Of a stretch of 54,636 nucleotides of DNA, positions 8,514 to 17,485 are shown one piece after another. The translations under genes and the position numbers were made by a program. This DNA comes from Planctomycetota bacterium (GTDB lineage: Bacteria; Planctomycetota; UBA8108; JACQVS01), in the NCBI GenBank assembly GCA_028280485.1, contig JANQLS010000011.1, positions 1 to 54,636 on the forward strand. The letters are read 5' to 3'. Numbering within the stretch: position 1 is the first letter of the stretch; the number at the start of each line of letters is the position of its first letter. A model generated the notes under the pieces. The model made no database searches, was not told where the DNA came from, and saw nothing but the letters and a program-made list of their open reading frames with translations.

Positions 8514-9797
8514 TTAAAACGGCAAACTCAAAACAATCCCCGCGATGGTGGCCGTCAGGCAGTTCGCCAAACCCCCTAAGAGCATAGCGCGAAAAGCCTG
8601 CTGGGCGATCTCCTTACGACGATCTGGTACCAATCCCCCTAAGCCCCCCATCAAGATCGCCATAGTGCCTAAATTAGCAAATCCGCAAAGAGCGAAAGTG
8701 GCGATGGTATACGAAGAATTGGAGATAGAAGCCTTAACTTCCGTTAGAGCCTGATAAGCGAAGTACTCATTTAAAACGACTTTCGTACCGAGCAGCGATC
8801 CCACCTCAGGACAATCCGCGGCGGGAACTCCGAGAAGCCAAGCCAGAGGCATGAAAATCCAGCCCAAAACCTTACCCAACGAAAGAACATCTTTTTCTGC
8901 CAGAAATATTCCACTGACCTCACCCATCAAGGAATCGATGAGATGAATTCCCGCTGAGAACGCCAAGAGCATAGCTCCCACATTGAGCGCTAACTTTAAG
9001 CCCAAAGAAGCACCACTCGAAGCGGCATCGATCACATTCACATTTTCTTTTTCGACATTGAATGTAGCTCCACCTAAGGTCTTGGGAATTTCAGTTTCGG
9101 GAAGGTAGATCTTCGTCAGATATAAAGCAGCAGGAGCATTGAGAATGCTCGCTGCCAATAAATGGGAGAGCTCGACGTTAAAGAGCTGACTGTAGATAGC
9201 CATCATACTCCCTGAGATCGTCGCGAAGCCCCCCACCATCACGGCCATCATTTCAGACCGGGTCATCCCATTCAGGTAAGGTCGAATTAATAAGGGAGCC
9301 TCAGTCAAACCTAAAAACACATTGGCTGTACAAGCGAGGGCTTCGGCTCCACTCACTTTTAATACAAATCGTACAACGAATGCGAAAAGCCATACGACAC
9401 GTTGAAGTATTCCCAAATGGTAGAGAACACTCATCGCGGAACTGACAAAGATCATCGTAGGAAGAATTTTTAAAATAACGATGGCACCTAAAGAAGCCAC
9501 TCCTTCCACCACCCCTGCCTCACCCTCCACGGTCACAGGAAGAGATGTATCCATCAAGGGTCCAAACAGAAACCTGGCTCCATGATCACCAAAGGATAAA
9601 AACCACTCAACTCCATCGGAAATCTTTTGGAAGCCATTTTTAATCCCCGGCACCTGCAAAATGAGCACAGCCAAGATAACCTGCAACCCGATTCCCAATC
9701 CCACTTGCTTCCAAGCGATAGCTTTTCGGTTTTTAGAAAAATAACTGACAATACCTAAGAGAAGTAAAAAACCGAAAAGTGCGACCGCAATATTCAT
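8514..9797 (-). CDS. nupC: Concentrative nucleoside transporter, NupC family
   Basis: A 427-residue polytopic inner-membrane protein. It shows the CNT core: EALACTANVFLGLTEAPLLI, GGFATISGSMMAIY and GLKLALNVGAMLLAFSAG, plus the late segment FALCGFANLGTMAILMGGLG. The family moves nucleosides inward with Na+ or H+; the ion cannot be told with confidence. Length matches the bacterial members (about 400-430). AGGA lies 7 bases before the ATG. No nucleoside hydrolase or phosphorylase is adjacent; deoC is 35 kb away. The symbol denotes the family rather than proven orthology. Confidence 0.9.
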   Translation of the reverse strand: MNIAVALFGFLLLLGIVSYFSKNRKAIAWKQVGLGIGLQVILAVLILQVPGIKNGFQKISDGVEWFLSFGDHGARFLFGPLMDTSLPVTVEGEAGVVEGVASLGAIVILKILPTMIFVSSAMSVLYHLGILQRVVWLFAFVVRFVLKVSGAEALACTANVFLGLTEAPLLIRPYLNGMTRSEMMAVMVGGFATISGSMMAIYSQLFNVELSHLLAASILNAPAALYLTKIYLPETEIPKTLGGATFNVEKENVNVIDAASSGASLGLKLALNVGAMLLAFSAGIHLIDSLMGEVSGIFLAEKDVLSLGKVLGWIFMPLAWLLGVPAADCPEVGSLLGTKVVLNEYFAYQALTEVKASISNSSYTIATFALCGFANLGTMAILMGGLGGLVPDRRKEIAQQAFRAMLLGGLANCLTATIAGIVLSLPF

Positions 9798-10490
9798 TCA
9801 GAAATCCTATGAGTGAGGTTTTTTGCCTCAGGCCTAAAGTATAAACACCCCAATGAAATCCCGCTAAATTTAAAACAGAGCCCTAAGTCTCTTCAAGGCC
9901 GAAACGGAGGAAGTGCGTCAGCCGAAGGTTTGCTTGCAGGGAGTGAAGCGACCAAATTGCACTGTGGGAGCGAAGCGAGCAATATTACGGAGCGAGGAAC
10001 TCGACACAATGACACTGGATTCCTCGATCAAGCTTCGGGCTTGGAGGGCTTCACCCGTTTTCTAAGCTTTAAGCAGGAAAAATTTCCCACAGAATCTTCA
10101 CCATTCCCCCTCGATGCCCCCTTGCAAGATTCCGATAATCATTTACACTGCGGGCCTCCAGTAACAATGAGAAAAAAGGCATTTCTCGCAAAACTTCACG
10201 AAAACAATCCAGGCATTTCAATCGGGCCTTTCAATCGGGGAGGAGTTCTTCCATCCACTCTTTCTCTTCCTCTTGGGATAGATCCTGTTATATTGCGGCT
10301 CGAGGTGATATCCACCTCCTGTACCCGTGATAAAACTTTTCACCACGCCCCTAAATGCCTCTAAACATCTTCCGAAAACAAGACGAAGAACAAGTTATCA
10401 CTCCTCCGGAGTGTATCTAAATTGACTCAAAACAACTCTAAATGGAGTTGTACTTTATTAGCACTAGACCTTTTCATTTGAGGAAGAGCC
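9798..10490. other. Repeat-containing intergenic region before the mutase gene
   Basis: About 690 bp between divergent genes. At 9909-10010 there is a decayed relative of the two-hairpin repeat (GGAAGTGCGTCAGCCGAAGG, then GGGAGCGAAGCGAGCAAT). At 10021-10048 there is a motif with AAGCTTCGGGCTTGGAGG that recurs at 48953-48980. Two small hairpins lie close to the mutase start. An open frame across 9813-10364 runs through the repeats and is not believed. Confidence 0.6.
10399..10451. promoter_or_regulatory. Two small hairpins upstream of the mutase gene
   Basis: CACTCC-TCC-GGAGTG (10399-10413) and ACAACTC-TAAATG-GAGTTGT (10432-10451, approximate) lie 40-90 bases before the start codon. A TTGACT at about 10423 might be a -35 box. 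They may form the promoter/leader of the gene; function is unproven. Confidence 0.35.
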
Positions 10491-11909
10491 ATGTCGGACC
10501 TCGCAATCAACAAACACATCTTCCGCCAATATGACATCCGGGGATTAATTGGGGATGATCTCAACTCTGAAGTTGTCGAAGCTGTCGGGAAATCATTTGG
10601 ATCTCGCCTCGTTGAAAACGGCGGCAAGAAAGTGGTCATCGGACATGACATCCGAGAGACAGGTCCCGAATTCGCCGAGGCCTTGGGAAAAGGCCTCGCA
10701 TCGTGTGGCTTAGAAGTCATCAACGTCGGCCAAGTGGCAACCCCCGTTCTTTATTTTGGAATCTTCCATTTTGATACGGACGGAGGGGTGATGATCACCG
10801 GGAGTCACAATCCCGTGACTTACAACGGATTGAAAATTTGTGAAGGTAAGTGGCCCCTCTTCGGAGACCAAATCACCGGTCTCTACGAACGCATCAAAGC
10901 CGAAGACTTTGTCAGCGGTGAAGGCTCCATTCGAAATGAAGAAATCCTACCGGCTTACGCCGCTCAATTAAAAGAACGATTTGATTCGGATCTCGACGCT
11001 AAAGTCGTCGTCGACGCCGGAAACGGAACTGCAGGTTTCATCATCCCTGAAATCCTTCGCGCCTTAGGTTGTGAAGTCGAAGAACTCTACTGTGAGCCCG
11101 ACGGAACTTTCCCCAATCACCTCCCCGATCCCGAAGACCCCGCCAACGTTCAAGATCTCATTAAAAAGGTTAAAGAAACTGGTGCTGATCTCGGACTCGG
11201 ATTCGATGGAGACTCGGATCGTGTAGGTATCATCACGAGTGAAGGTGAGCAAATCAGCTCCGACCGATTAGTTTTAGTCTTCGCCAAACACTACTTAGCT
11301 TCCAATCCGGGCGGAAAAATTATCTACGATGTGAAGTGTAGTGAAATCTTAGATGATGAAATTAAGAAAGCGGGCGGAGTGCCCATCATGTGGCAAACCG
11401 GTCACTCTCTGATCAAAAAGAAAATGAGAGAAGAAGACGCCTTGGTCGCCGGTGAACTCAGCGGGCACATCATGATCTACAAAGATTACTATGGATTTGA
11501 TGATGCCTTCTTCGCTGCTTTACTCACTCTTCAAATTCGAAAGAACCAAGGCCGAGAAGTTCACGAGATCTTCGCAGAAATGCCTAAGACTTTCACCACC
11601 CACGAAATCAAAGTGCCCTGCCCCGACGACAAGAAATTTGGAGTCGTCGACGCTATTCTTAAAACCACCAAAGAAGCGGGTCACGAAGTCATCGATATCG
11701 ACGGAGCCCGTATCCAATACGAAGATGGCTGGGCCTTGATCCGTTGCTCAAATACCACTCCTTGCTTAACTCTCAGGTTTGAATCGCGAACTCAAGAAGG
11801 CTTAGGGAAAGTCATCTTAAGAATCGAAGAACTCTTCCAGGGTTACGACGATTGCGATACCACTCTCCTGCAGAAGATCAGTCAGGACGTGGCGACTGCG
11901 TCCCACTGA
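10491..11909 (+). CDS. Phosphomannomutase/phosphoglucomutase (alpha-D-phosphohexomutase)
   Basis: A 472-residue cytosolic enzyme that interconverts hexose-6-phosphate and hexose-1-phosphate, supplying GDP-mannose or UDP-glucose for surface glycans. All four family landmarks are present: phosphoserine loop MITGSHNPVTYNGLK (Ser105), metal loop GFDGDSDRVG (Asp239, Asp241, Asp243), sugar-specificity loop GELSGH (321-326), and the phosphate-binding loop RCSNTTPCLTLRFES near the end. The GELSGH loop fits AlgC/ManB-like enzymes that accept mannose and glucose. GAGGAAG is 5-6 bases before the ATG. The gene is single and is followed immediately by the two-hairpin repeats. Confidence 0.93.
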   Translation: MSDLAINKHIFRQYDIRGLIGDDLNSEVVEAVGKSFGSRLVENGGKKVVIGHDIRETGPEFAEALGKGLASCGLEVINVGQVATPVLYFGIFHFDTDGGVMITGSHNPVTYNGLKICEGKWPLFGDQITGLYERIKAEDFVSGEGSIRNEEILPAYAAQLKERFDSDLDAKVVVDAGNGTAGFIIPEILRALGCEVEELYCEPDGTFPNHLPDPEDPANVQDLIKKVKETGADLGLGFDGDSDRVGIITSEGEQISSDRLVLVFAKHYLASNPGGKIIYDVKCSEILDDEIKKAGGVPIMWQTGHSLIKKKMREEDALVAGELSGHIMIYKDYYGFDDAFFAALLTLQIRKNQGREVHEIFAEMPKTFTTHEIKVPCPDDKKFGVVDAILKTTKEAGHEVIDIDGARIQYEDGWALIRCSNTTPCLTLRFESRTQEGLGKVILRIEELFQGYDDCDTTLLQKISQDVATASH

Positions 11910-11912
11910 AAT

Positions 11913-12033
11913 AATGGTCGCCGCGATTGGCGGCTCCAGCGTGAAAGTTCGCTTCGCTCACTCACTCCCCCGTCATGATGGTCGCCGCTATTGGCGGCTC
12001 CAGCGTGAAAGTTCGCTTCGCTCACTCACTCCC
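11913..12033 (+). repeat. Two tandem copies of the two-hairpin repeat after the mutase gene
   Basis: Two nearly identical 57-bp copies lie at 64-bp spacing (about 11913 and 11977), starting 3 bases after the mutase stop codon. Each has hairpin GCCGC-GATT-GGCGGC (or CTATT loop) and the stretch GTGAAAGTTCGCTTCGCTCAC. Orientation relative to the preceding gene is the same as in the array at 116-359. No T run follows, so a classical terminator is not evident. Confidence 0.88.
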
Positions 12034-12057
12034 TATAAGGGGTTATGCCTATAAAAT

Positions 12058-12133
12058 GTAGCCAAATTCGCCAGAATTTGGGCCGATAGCGCTTTAGAGT
12101 GTCTTTCCCCCAATCTCTGGCGAGATTGGCTAC
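12058..12133. repeat. Nested palindromic element
   Basis: Two arms of about 25 bp are inverted copies of each other (GTAGCC...TTTGGG and CCCAAT...GGCTAC) about 26 bp apart. Each arm is itself a hairpin: CCAAATTC-GCCA-GAATTTGG and CCAATCTC-TGGC-GAGATTGG. Either two small hairpins or one large stem can form. The element lies between two plus-strand genes with no T run. Confidence 0.8.
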
Positions 12134-12244
12134 GTTGATTTACCCTCATTTTCAGGCTATCATCAACCCTACCTTACCTCTCTGAATCAAAACGGCAGTT
12201 CCTCATCTCTCTTCGTCAAGCGACCGTCCTTCATCTCACTCTCG

Positions 12245-13051
12245 ATGAAAAAAACGAAACGTACTTCGTCCTCACTCAAACTTCGTTCAGAAGTTCATTC
12301 GAATAATTATTTAAAAAGTTCCTCTCAAAAGAAAGGAACTCCCCTACCTGCTATAGATATCTTAAAACTTGAAATGAAACGCTTTCATCCTGAAGAAAGC
12401 AGCCAATTTCAAATTCGCTTTACGAACAATTCGTCGACCTTAGCTTCCAAGTCTTACAAGAGTGGAAGAGTATCTCTTCGCGTTCAAAAGATCTTCAAAG
12501 AGGCACCCCCCGAAATTCTCGCTCTCTTAGTGAGTTTCCTTTTTCTACCGAAGAATACCAACGATTCCCGGGCGGCTAAAAAAGCCTTGCTCGACTTCGT
12601 AGCTAATTGCCCCAGATCTCCACGACTAAGAACGAAAAGTCGACCACCACAAGATCCAGAAGGCGCTTACTATCACCTGGAGATGCTTCGAGATGAGCTA
12701 CTCTCCATTCACTTTCCCGAAATGAAAGATCCTCCGACCATCGGGTGGACATCTAAAATTCAAAAACGGGTGATGGGGAAGTGGTTAGAGACCCCTAAAG
12801 GTGAAACGAATTGGATCTTTATCAATCGACTTTTAGACCGGCTCGATGTCCCCGAGCTTTACGTGAGATACGTCGTCTATCATGAACTCCTCCACGAAGT
12901 GTTTCCCACCTACCGTGAAGGAGGCCGATGGATTCGGCACTCACCTGAGTTCCGAGAGAAAGAACGTCAATTTCCGCAGTTAGAAATCGCCCGAAAATGG
13001 GAAATTGAACACTTAAATGCGGTTTATTTGGCGGCGACCAAAAAGAATTGA
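12245..13051 (+). CDS. SprT-like zinc metalloprotein
   Basis: A 268-residue protein without signal peptide. The motif VVYHELLHEVF gives HExxH (His213, Glu214, His217), and His232 in WIRHSPEFREKER is a suitable third zinc ligand. The HExxH...H.P.F pattern is that of SprT/Spartan-type minigluzincins. WIFINRLLDRLDVPE before the motif fits the helix-strand region of this fold. Related eukaryotic Spartan proteases act on DNA-protein crosslinks; whether this one does is inference. No Shine-Dalgarno is visible before the ATG, so the start could lie slightly downstream. Confidence 0.75.
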   Translation: MKKTKRTSSSLKLRSEVHSNNYLKSSSQKKGTPLPAIDILKLEMKRFHPEESSQFQIRFTNNSSTLASKSYKSGRVSLRVQKIFKEAPPEILALLVSFLFLPKNTNDSRAAKKALLDFVANCPRSPRLRTKSRPPQDPEGAYYHLEMLRDELLSIHFPEMKDPPTIGWTSKIQKRVMGKWLETPKGETNWIFINRLLDRLDVPELYVRYVVYHELLHEVFPTYREGGRWIRHSPEFREKERQFPQLEIARKWEIEHLNAVYLAATKKN

Positions 13052-13220
13052 AATAAACCGTGCCTTTCCTCCGTCTGATAAGTAAACATAGTGTTTTATA
13101 AGCGAAGGGAACGAATCCCTTCCCCGGACGTACTGTATTCAGATTCAGCTTGAAGAGAACGGTGTCTAAACTGTCTAAAATATAGACTCCGCAGTTACTG
13201 CCCTGAAAGACCCAAAAACG

Positions 13221-14348
13221 ATGATTATGAGACAAACTTCATCTATCAACTTGATCCTGATTTCTTCCTTCGCCTTGAGCTTTGTAGCCATGAATATCCT
13301 TTGGGCTCAAAAGAAAGAAGAGATCAAACCCACGTTGAAAGTTCTTCAATTGGAACAAGAAGTCACCGGCTTACCCGACCTCCAAAAGGGGAAAAGTCTC
13401 AAACAAAAGTTGACGATGGATCTCAAGGGCCGACGCGTGCTTTTAGAAGTGGTAGCCGAGAAGGGTAAAGAACGCCCCCTCAGTTTATCCCGTGAAGGTG
13501 CGAATCGAATTCTATTGAGGATGGATCTCTCCCCTCCCCTGATCCAAGAGATCATCGACAAGCGTAAGATGTTTAAACTTCACGAAGGAGATCTCAATCA
13601 ACTTCAAGAAGACCGAAACATTCAAGAGATGAATGAAATTCGTCACGCCAAAAAACAGTCGGCAGCAGAGCGGGACAAGCTCCTCAGGGATAACTTCTTG
13701 CGCTTAGACGGAAAACGCATCGTCGAAGTGAAAGAAGGTGAAAAAAAGAAACTTCTCGGGTATGACTGTAAAAAGGTCACCGTAACTGAGAACGGTCGCG
13801 TCGTCATCGAAGCCTGGATGGCCGAGAAACTTTCAGGAGGATCTAACTTCTACGAACTCTACAGTCACTTGGGGACTTTCAGTAAAGAAGTATTGGAAAA
13901 GACCAAATCACTGAAAGGACTTCCCCTAGAAGCCAAAATCAAAGTTATCACTGCGGCGCCAACTTTTGAGATCAAAGCCGTCACGACCAAAGTTCAACCC
14001 GCTTTGATGGTGAGCCCACTCTTTTATGATGTTCCAACGGATTACCGTGAAATCGAGGACATCCCTCCTTTAGTCAAGTGCCCGATATGCCTCACGGAAG
14101 TCGAACGCGATGAACCACCGGGAGGTCAAATTCGTCTTCCCGAATTAACCATTTGCTTCAATACGGCCTCCTGCAAGAAAACTTTCATCAAAGCCCTCAG
14201 AAAAAACCGCTTAGAGACCATCAAGAAGGCCAAAGAAGCTCAACGGAAAAGGCACACTCCGCCCGCTCCGAAGAAGGATCCTCCGAAGGAGAAAGAAGCC
14301 GAAAAGAAAGGCACTCCTCCTAAAGACGAGAAGAAGAAAACGTCTTAA
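13221..14348 (+). CDS. Secreted protein with C-terminal zinc-ribbon and Lys/Pro-rich tail
   Basis: A 375-residue protein. Residues 1-30 form a signal peptide (SINLILISSFALSFVAMNILWAQ). The middle, with KLLGYDCKKVTVTENGRVVIEAWMA, resembles DUF4412-type secreted domains where a conserved 'LGYDCKK' precedes a beta strand. Residues about 285-325 contain KCPICLTEVE and TICFNTASCKKTF, four cysteines likely to bind zinc or form disulfides. The tail from about 335 is lysine/proline rich and disordered. ATG codons 1 and 3 are both possible; no Shine-Dalgarno decides. It ends 15 bases before the radical SAM gene. Function unknown. Confidence 0.7.
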   Translation: MIMRQTSSINLILISSFALSFVAMNILWAQKKEEIKPTLKVLQLEQEVTGLPDLQKGKSLKQKLTMDLKGRRVLLEVVAEKGKERPLSLSREGANRILLRMDLSPPLIQEIIDKRKMFKLHEGDLNQLQEDRNIQEMNEIRHAKKQSAAERDKLLRDNFLRLDGKRIVEVKEGEKKKLLGYDCKKVTVTENGRVVIEAWMAEKLSGGSNFYELYSHLGTFSKEVLEKTKSLKGLPLEAKIKVITAAPTFEIKAVTTKVQPALMVSPLFYDVPTDYREIEDIPPLVKCPICLTEVERDEPPGGQIRLPELTICFNTASCKKTFIKALRKNRLETIKKAKEAQRKRHTPPAPKKDPPKEKEAEKKGTPPKDEKKKTS

Positions 14349-14363
14349 GAACCTCCCATCTTT

Positions 14364-15659
14364 ATGCCTCACGTTACATTTGTCCCCTTCACTGGATTTC
14401 GAGTACGAGAACTCGATATGTTAGAATTGGGGATGAGCTTGCCTGGATTAAGGCAGAGAGCCTCTGCACTAGCCGAATTACCTTCCCTTGGGCTATTAAC
14501 CTTAGCCGGCATGACCCCCGAGTCATGGACTCGTAGCTGGCACAGCGTAGAACGATGGGACGAAGACCTCGTCGAAACGATCCTCGATGAACGCCCAGAT
14601 ATCGTCGCGATTTCTGCACTCACGGCCTCCGTTAATGAAGCTTATCAATTCAGTCGAGCTCTCCAGGATAGAGGGATTCGCACGATCATTGGTGGATTAC
14701 ACGTTTCGGTCTGCCCCGATGAAGCAAGTAAATATTGTGACAGTGTAGCCATCGGTGAGGGGGAGTCCGTCTGGAGCGAGGTACTCTCTGATATCGAGCA
14801 GGCAAATCTCAAACCCGTTTATCGTGCTTCACCTGAAGGAAGTCAGCGTTGGCCAGTTCCACAGTACGAATTACTAGGTCAGAATCCCCCGCGTTACACT
14901 CTTCAAACCCAGCGAGGCTGCCCGTTCAGTTGTGATTTTTGTGGTGCCAGTCGCTTGATCAGTTCTTTTCGTGAAAAGCCAATCGAGGTGATCCGTTCTG
15001 AACTGTCGAAGATCCGTCAATTGACACCCCGCCCCTTGATTGAACTGGCCGACGATAACACCTTTGCCGGAGCCCGAAACGTCGATGAATTCTTTGATAC
15101 TTTCGCTCAGTCGGGTGTTCGTTATTTCACTGAAGCCGATTGGCGAATAGGTGAACGCCCTGAGGTACTAAAACGATTAGCGGAATCAGGTTGCGTGCAA
15201 GTCCTTATCGGATTGGAATCTCTCGTATTCCGTTACCCCGGTATGGGAGCCAAACAAGCCGAATGGAACCGCATGATGGATGCAGTAGAAGCCATTCAAG
15301 ATGCCGGTGTCGCCGTCAATGGCTGCTTCATCGTTGGAGCCGAGGGAGAAACTGACGCCTCGATAGATCGACTCATTCAATTCGTTCTCGATAGCTCACT
15401 CGCTGAAGTTCAGGTGACATTGCAAACACCATTCCCCGGTACGGAGCTCTACAACCGATTGAAGAAAACGGGTCGCTTGCTGCCTCAACGCGATTGGTCG
15501 AGTTACACCTTATTCGATCTCACTTATCAGCCCGATACGATGACGGTAGAGCAATTAGAAGGCGGATTTCGGCGAGTATTGAATGAAGTTTTTAGCGCAC
15601 CCCCCAGCCAACGCCGAAACCAAATCCGCCGAAAAGTCATGCGAAATTGGCCAAAGTAG
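14364..15659 (+). CDS. B12-binding-type radical SAM protein
   Basis: A 431-residue protein. Residues 1-150 have a Rossmann-like cobalamin-binding-domain pattern (PDIVAISALTASVNEAYQFS, IIGGLHVSVCPDEA, SVAIGEGESVW). The radical SAM core follows with CPFSCDFC (Cys186, Cys190, Cys193), the 4Fe-4S ligands, and LIGLESL and GCFIVGAEGETDASI as later core strands. This is the class-B/BchE-like layout. The DxHxxG motif that places B12 base-off is not visible, so cobalamin use is doubtful. The substrate is unknown. It follows the secreted zinc-ribbon protein by 15 bp, possibly in one transcript. A MITE-like repeat starts 6 bases after the stop. Confidence 0.85.
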   Translation: MPHVTFVPFTGFRVRELDMLELGMSLPGLRQRASALAELPSLGLLTLAGMTPESWTRSWHSVERWDEDLVETILDERPDIVAISALTASVNEAYQFSRALQDRGIRTIIGGLHVSVCPDEASKYCDSVAIGEGESVWSEVLSDIEQANLKPVYRASPEGSQRWPVPQYELLGQNPPRYTLQTQRGCPFSCDFCGASRLISSFREKPIEVIRSELSKIRQLTPRPLIELADDNTFAGARNVDEFFDTFAQSGVRYFTEADWRIGERPEVLKRLAESGCVQVLIGLESLVFRYPGMGAKQAEWNRMMDAVEAIQDAGVAVNGCFIVGAEGETDASIDRLIQFVLDSSLAEVQVTLQTPFPGTELYNRLKKTGRLLPQRDWSSYTLFDLTYQPDTMTVEQLEGGFRRVLNEVFSAPPSQRRNQIRRKVMRNWPK

Positions 15660-15665
15660 TCAAAA

Positions 15666-15816
15666 AGTAGTCGGCTCACCCCGTGAGCCGGGGCGGCATT
15701 TTGATGAGCCTAAATTACAAAGATTACTATCTTCGAGTTGGGCTTACTCATTTTTAAGCTAATTTTGAACATCTAAACGTATTTGTTCGCACGGCTCGAA
15801 GGTCGAGCCTACTACT
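15666..15816. mobile_element. MITE-like repeat, copy 1
   Basis: A 151-bp element with imperfect terminal inverted repeats AGTAGTCGGCTC and GAGCCTACTACT. A second copy of similar length lies at 43151-43304; both start AGTAGTCGGCTCACCCCG and share the inner blocks CTTCGAGTYGGGCTT and GAGCCTACTACT. A decayed right end is at about 38541-38595. No ORF and no clear target duplication. It may be a nonautonomous mobile element. Confidence 0.75.
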
Positions 15817-15833
15817 ATGCTCACCCCGATAAC

Positions 15834-15979
15834 TAGCCCGGAGCGTGAGCGACGGGATACGTTGATATTTACAAGATCTCTTAATGTTGTCGGTGTGGAT
15901 TAAATGCCCTTGCTTTCATTTATGAGTAGAATATAAGGGACTTCAACACGATGGATCCCGTCGCTTACGCTCCGGGCTA
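15834..15979. repeat. Inverted-repeat element with 25-bp arms
   Basis: Arms TAGCCCGGAGCGTGAGCG... (15834-15858) and ...CGCTTACGCTCCGGGCTA (15955-15979) match at 24 of 25 positions and enclose about 96 bp of AT-rich DNA. It lies between the MITE-like repeat and the membrane-protein gene, so it may hold that gene's promoter. The arm sequence is of a kind I recall as dispersed in planctomycete genomes. Confidence 0.8.
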
Positions 15980-16037
15980 ATTAACGGATAAATTCCGATA
16001 CTCAAGTCAGCTCAGTTCAACTTGAGGATAGTGATAT

Positions 16038-17315
16038 ATGGATAACCCATCAAACAACCTCGATCACCAAGAAGAGTCATCACCCCAACTATCCCTTTCT
16101 ACCTTAGCTCGTTTTTTAATCGGCGATCGTAAGGCTATTCAAACATTAGCTCATTGTCCTAACTGCTGGAAGCTGGGATTAGTGTTCGTTTTATCCGCTG
16201 GGTTTGCACGCGAATACGACGGTGAATCACTTCTTTATGAACCTTGGCACCTATTGATCCCCCTTGGTGCATCGTTGATCACCTCCGGACTCTTATTTCT
16301 AATGGTGTCCTGGGTCGCCTCCCGAAGAGGAGTCGAGAACTTTTGTTCATGGAAATCCTATCGCACGTTCCTCGGTTTATTCTGGCTGATGGCCCCCATG
16401 GCTTGGCTCTATGCGATTCCGGTCGAAAGATGGATGTCAGCCGGTGGTGCGGCTCAAGTCAACATGAACCTATTAGGCATCGTCGCACTCTGGCGAGTGG
16501 TGCTGATCATTCGAGTCATCAAAATCGCCTACGGTGCAAAGTCGACTTTCCACATCTTCAGCACGGTGATGTTGTTTTCCGATGTCGTCATGTTAGTGGC
16601 GCTCTTTTCGATGCCGACACCTATTTGGGCCATCATGGGCGGAGTCCGCCTGACTGAAAGTGAGCAAGTCATTCTCAACTACACCATGTCCCTGAAAGGA
16701 TGGGGAATCCTCTTATCCCCGGTATTTTTGATTTGCTTTATAAGAGCCCTGAAAAAGGAGCCCGAGTGGGACTCCCCCACTCATCATAGCCATCAAGCCG
16801 TTAAGATAAGCCGTGGGATATGGAGTATGGCAATAGCCTCCGTCTTAATTTGGATTCCCATCCTACCTTCATTTCAAGCGGAACAAAATCTTCGATATCA
16901 AATAGAGCGAGACCTGAAATCTAAAAGTATTGACGCGGCATTAAGTCAAATGTCTCAGTATAAACAAGGCGATTTCCCCCCTCACTGGGATCCACCCCCT
17001 CGCCCGGGTTATGGCTTATATACACCCGACATCGACTCTGTAATGGAATCAATTGCGAACGAAAGCAAATTCAGCCCATGGGTACGTGAGTTGTATGTCA
17101 GCAAATACCTGAGTAGATTTAATTCAAGGTTTTTTAGAGTAAGGTCAGGCTTTGACACTACGCTTGAGTTTCTCGAAAGAATTCCCGAGGCAAGAAAGCA
17201 ATTTAAAAAGGACTACCTCGATTACGCGAATTGGATCCTCGAAGACTCTTCAGTATCGACCTCAGTAAAAGAACGGGTTAGAAAAATTATAGAGGATCCA
17301 AGCCCAAAAGCGTGA
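16038..17315 (+). CDS. Polytopic membrane protein of unknown function
   Basis: A 425-residue protein. After a polar N-terminus with CPNC (possible metal site, residues about 41-44), there are about six TM helices to residue 235 and one more near 265-280 (GIWSMAIASVLIWIPILPSF). A soluble C-terminal domain of about 145 residues follows. It is probably anchored in the inner membrane with a large exported or cytosolic tail. No family is recognised. TTGAGGAT lies 9 bases before the ATG. It stands alone between repeats and a tRNA gene. Confidence 0.7.
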   Translation: MDNPSNNLDHQEESSPQLSLSTLARFLIGDRKAIQTLAHCPNCWKLGLVFVLSAGFAREYDGESLLYEPWHLLIPLGASLITSGLLFLMVSWVASRRGVENFCSWKSYRTFLGLFWLMAPMAWLYAIPVERWMSAGGAAQVNMNLLGIVALWRVVLIIRVIKIAYGAKSTFHIFSTVMLFSDVVMLVALFSMPTPIWAIMGGVRLTESEQVILNYTMSLKGWGILLSPVFLICFIRALKKEPEWDSPTHHSHQAVKISRGIWSMAIASVLIWIPILPSFQAEQNLRYQIERDLKSKSIDAALSQMSQYKQGDFPPHWDPPPRPGYGLYTPDIDSVMESIANESKFSPWVRELYVSKYLSRFNSRFFRVRSGFDTTLEFLERIPEARKQFKKDYLDYANWILEDSSVSTSVKERVRKIIEDPSPKA

Positions 17316-17393
17316 CCCCGGTATTCAATTTCAAAAAACTTGAATTCCCCTAAATGACTAGGTAGGATTCTTCCTCAAAAAACAACCATAACT

Positions 17394-17471
17394 CGGGGTG
17401 TAGCTCAGCCTGGCTAGAGCGCTACGTTCGGGACGTAGAGGTCGTTGGTTCAAATCCAGTCACCCCGACCA
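17394..17471 (+). tRNA. tRNA-Pro (anticodon CGG)
   Basis: Acceptor stem CGGGGTG pairs with CACCCCG, followed by ACCA, so CCA is encoded. The D arm is AGCTCAGCCTGGCTAGAGCG. The anticodon arm is CTACG-TTCGGGA-CGTAG, giving anticodon CGG for codon CCG. The T arm contains GGTTCAAATCC. The anticodon loop and acceptor are very like those of E. coli proK tRNA. Confidence 0.96.
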
Positions 17472-17485
17472 TGAATATTGATGGA

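Noticed and set aside
9813..10364. Open reading frame of 183 codons
   Set aside because: It passes through dispersed repeats, has no ribosome-binding site and no recognisable domain.
12822..13235. Open reading frame of 137 codons on the minus strand
   Set aside because: Antisense to the end of the SprT-like gene, which has a convincing metal site.
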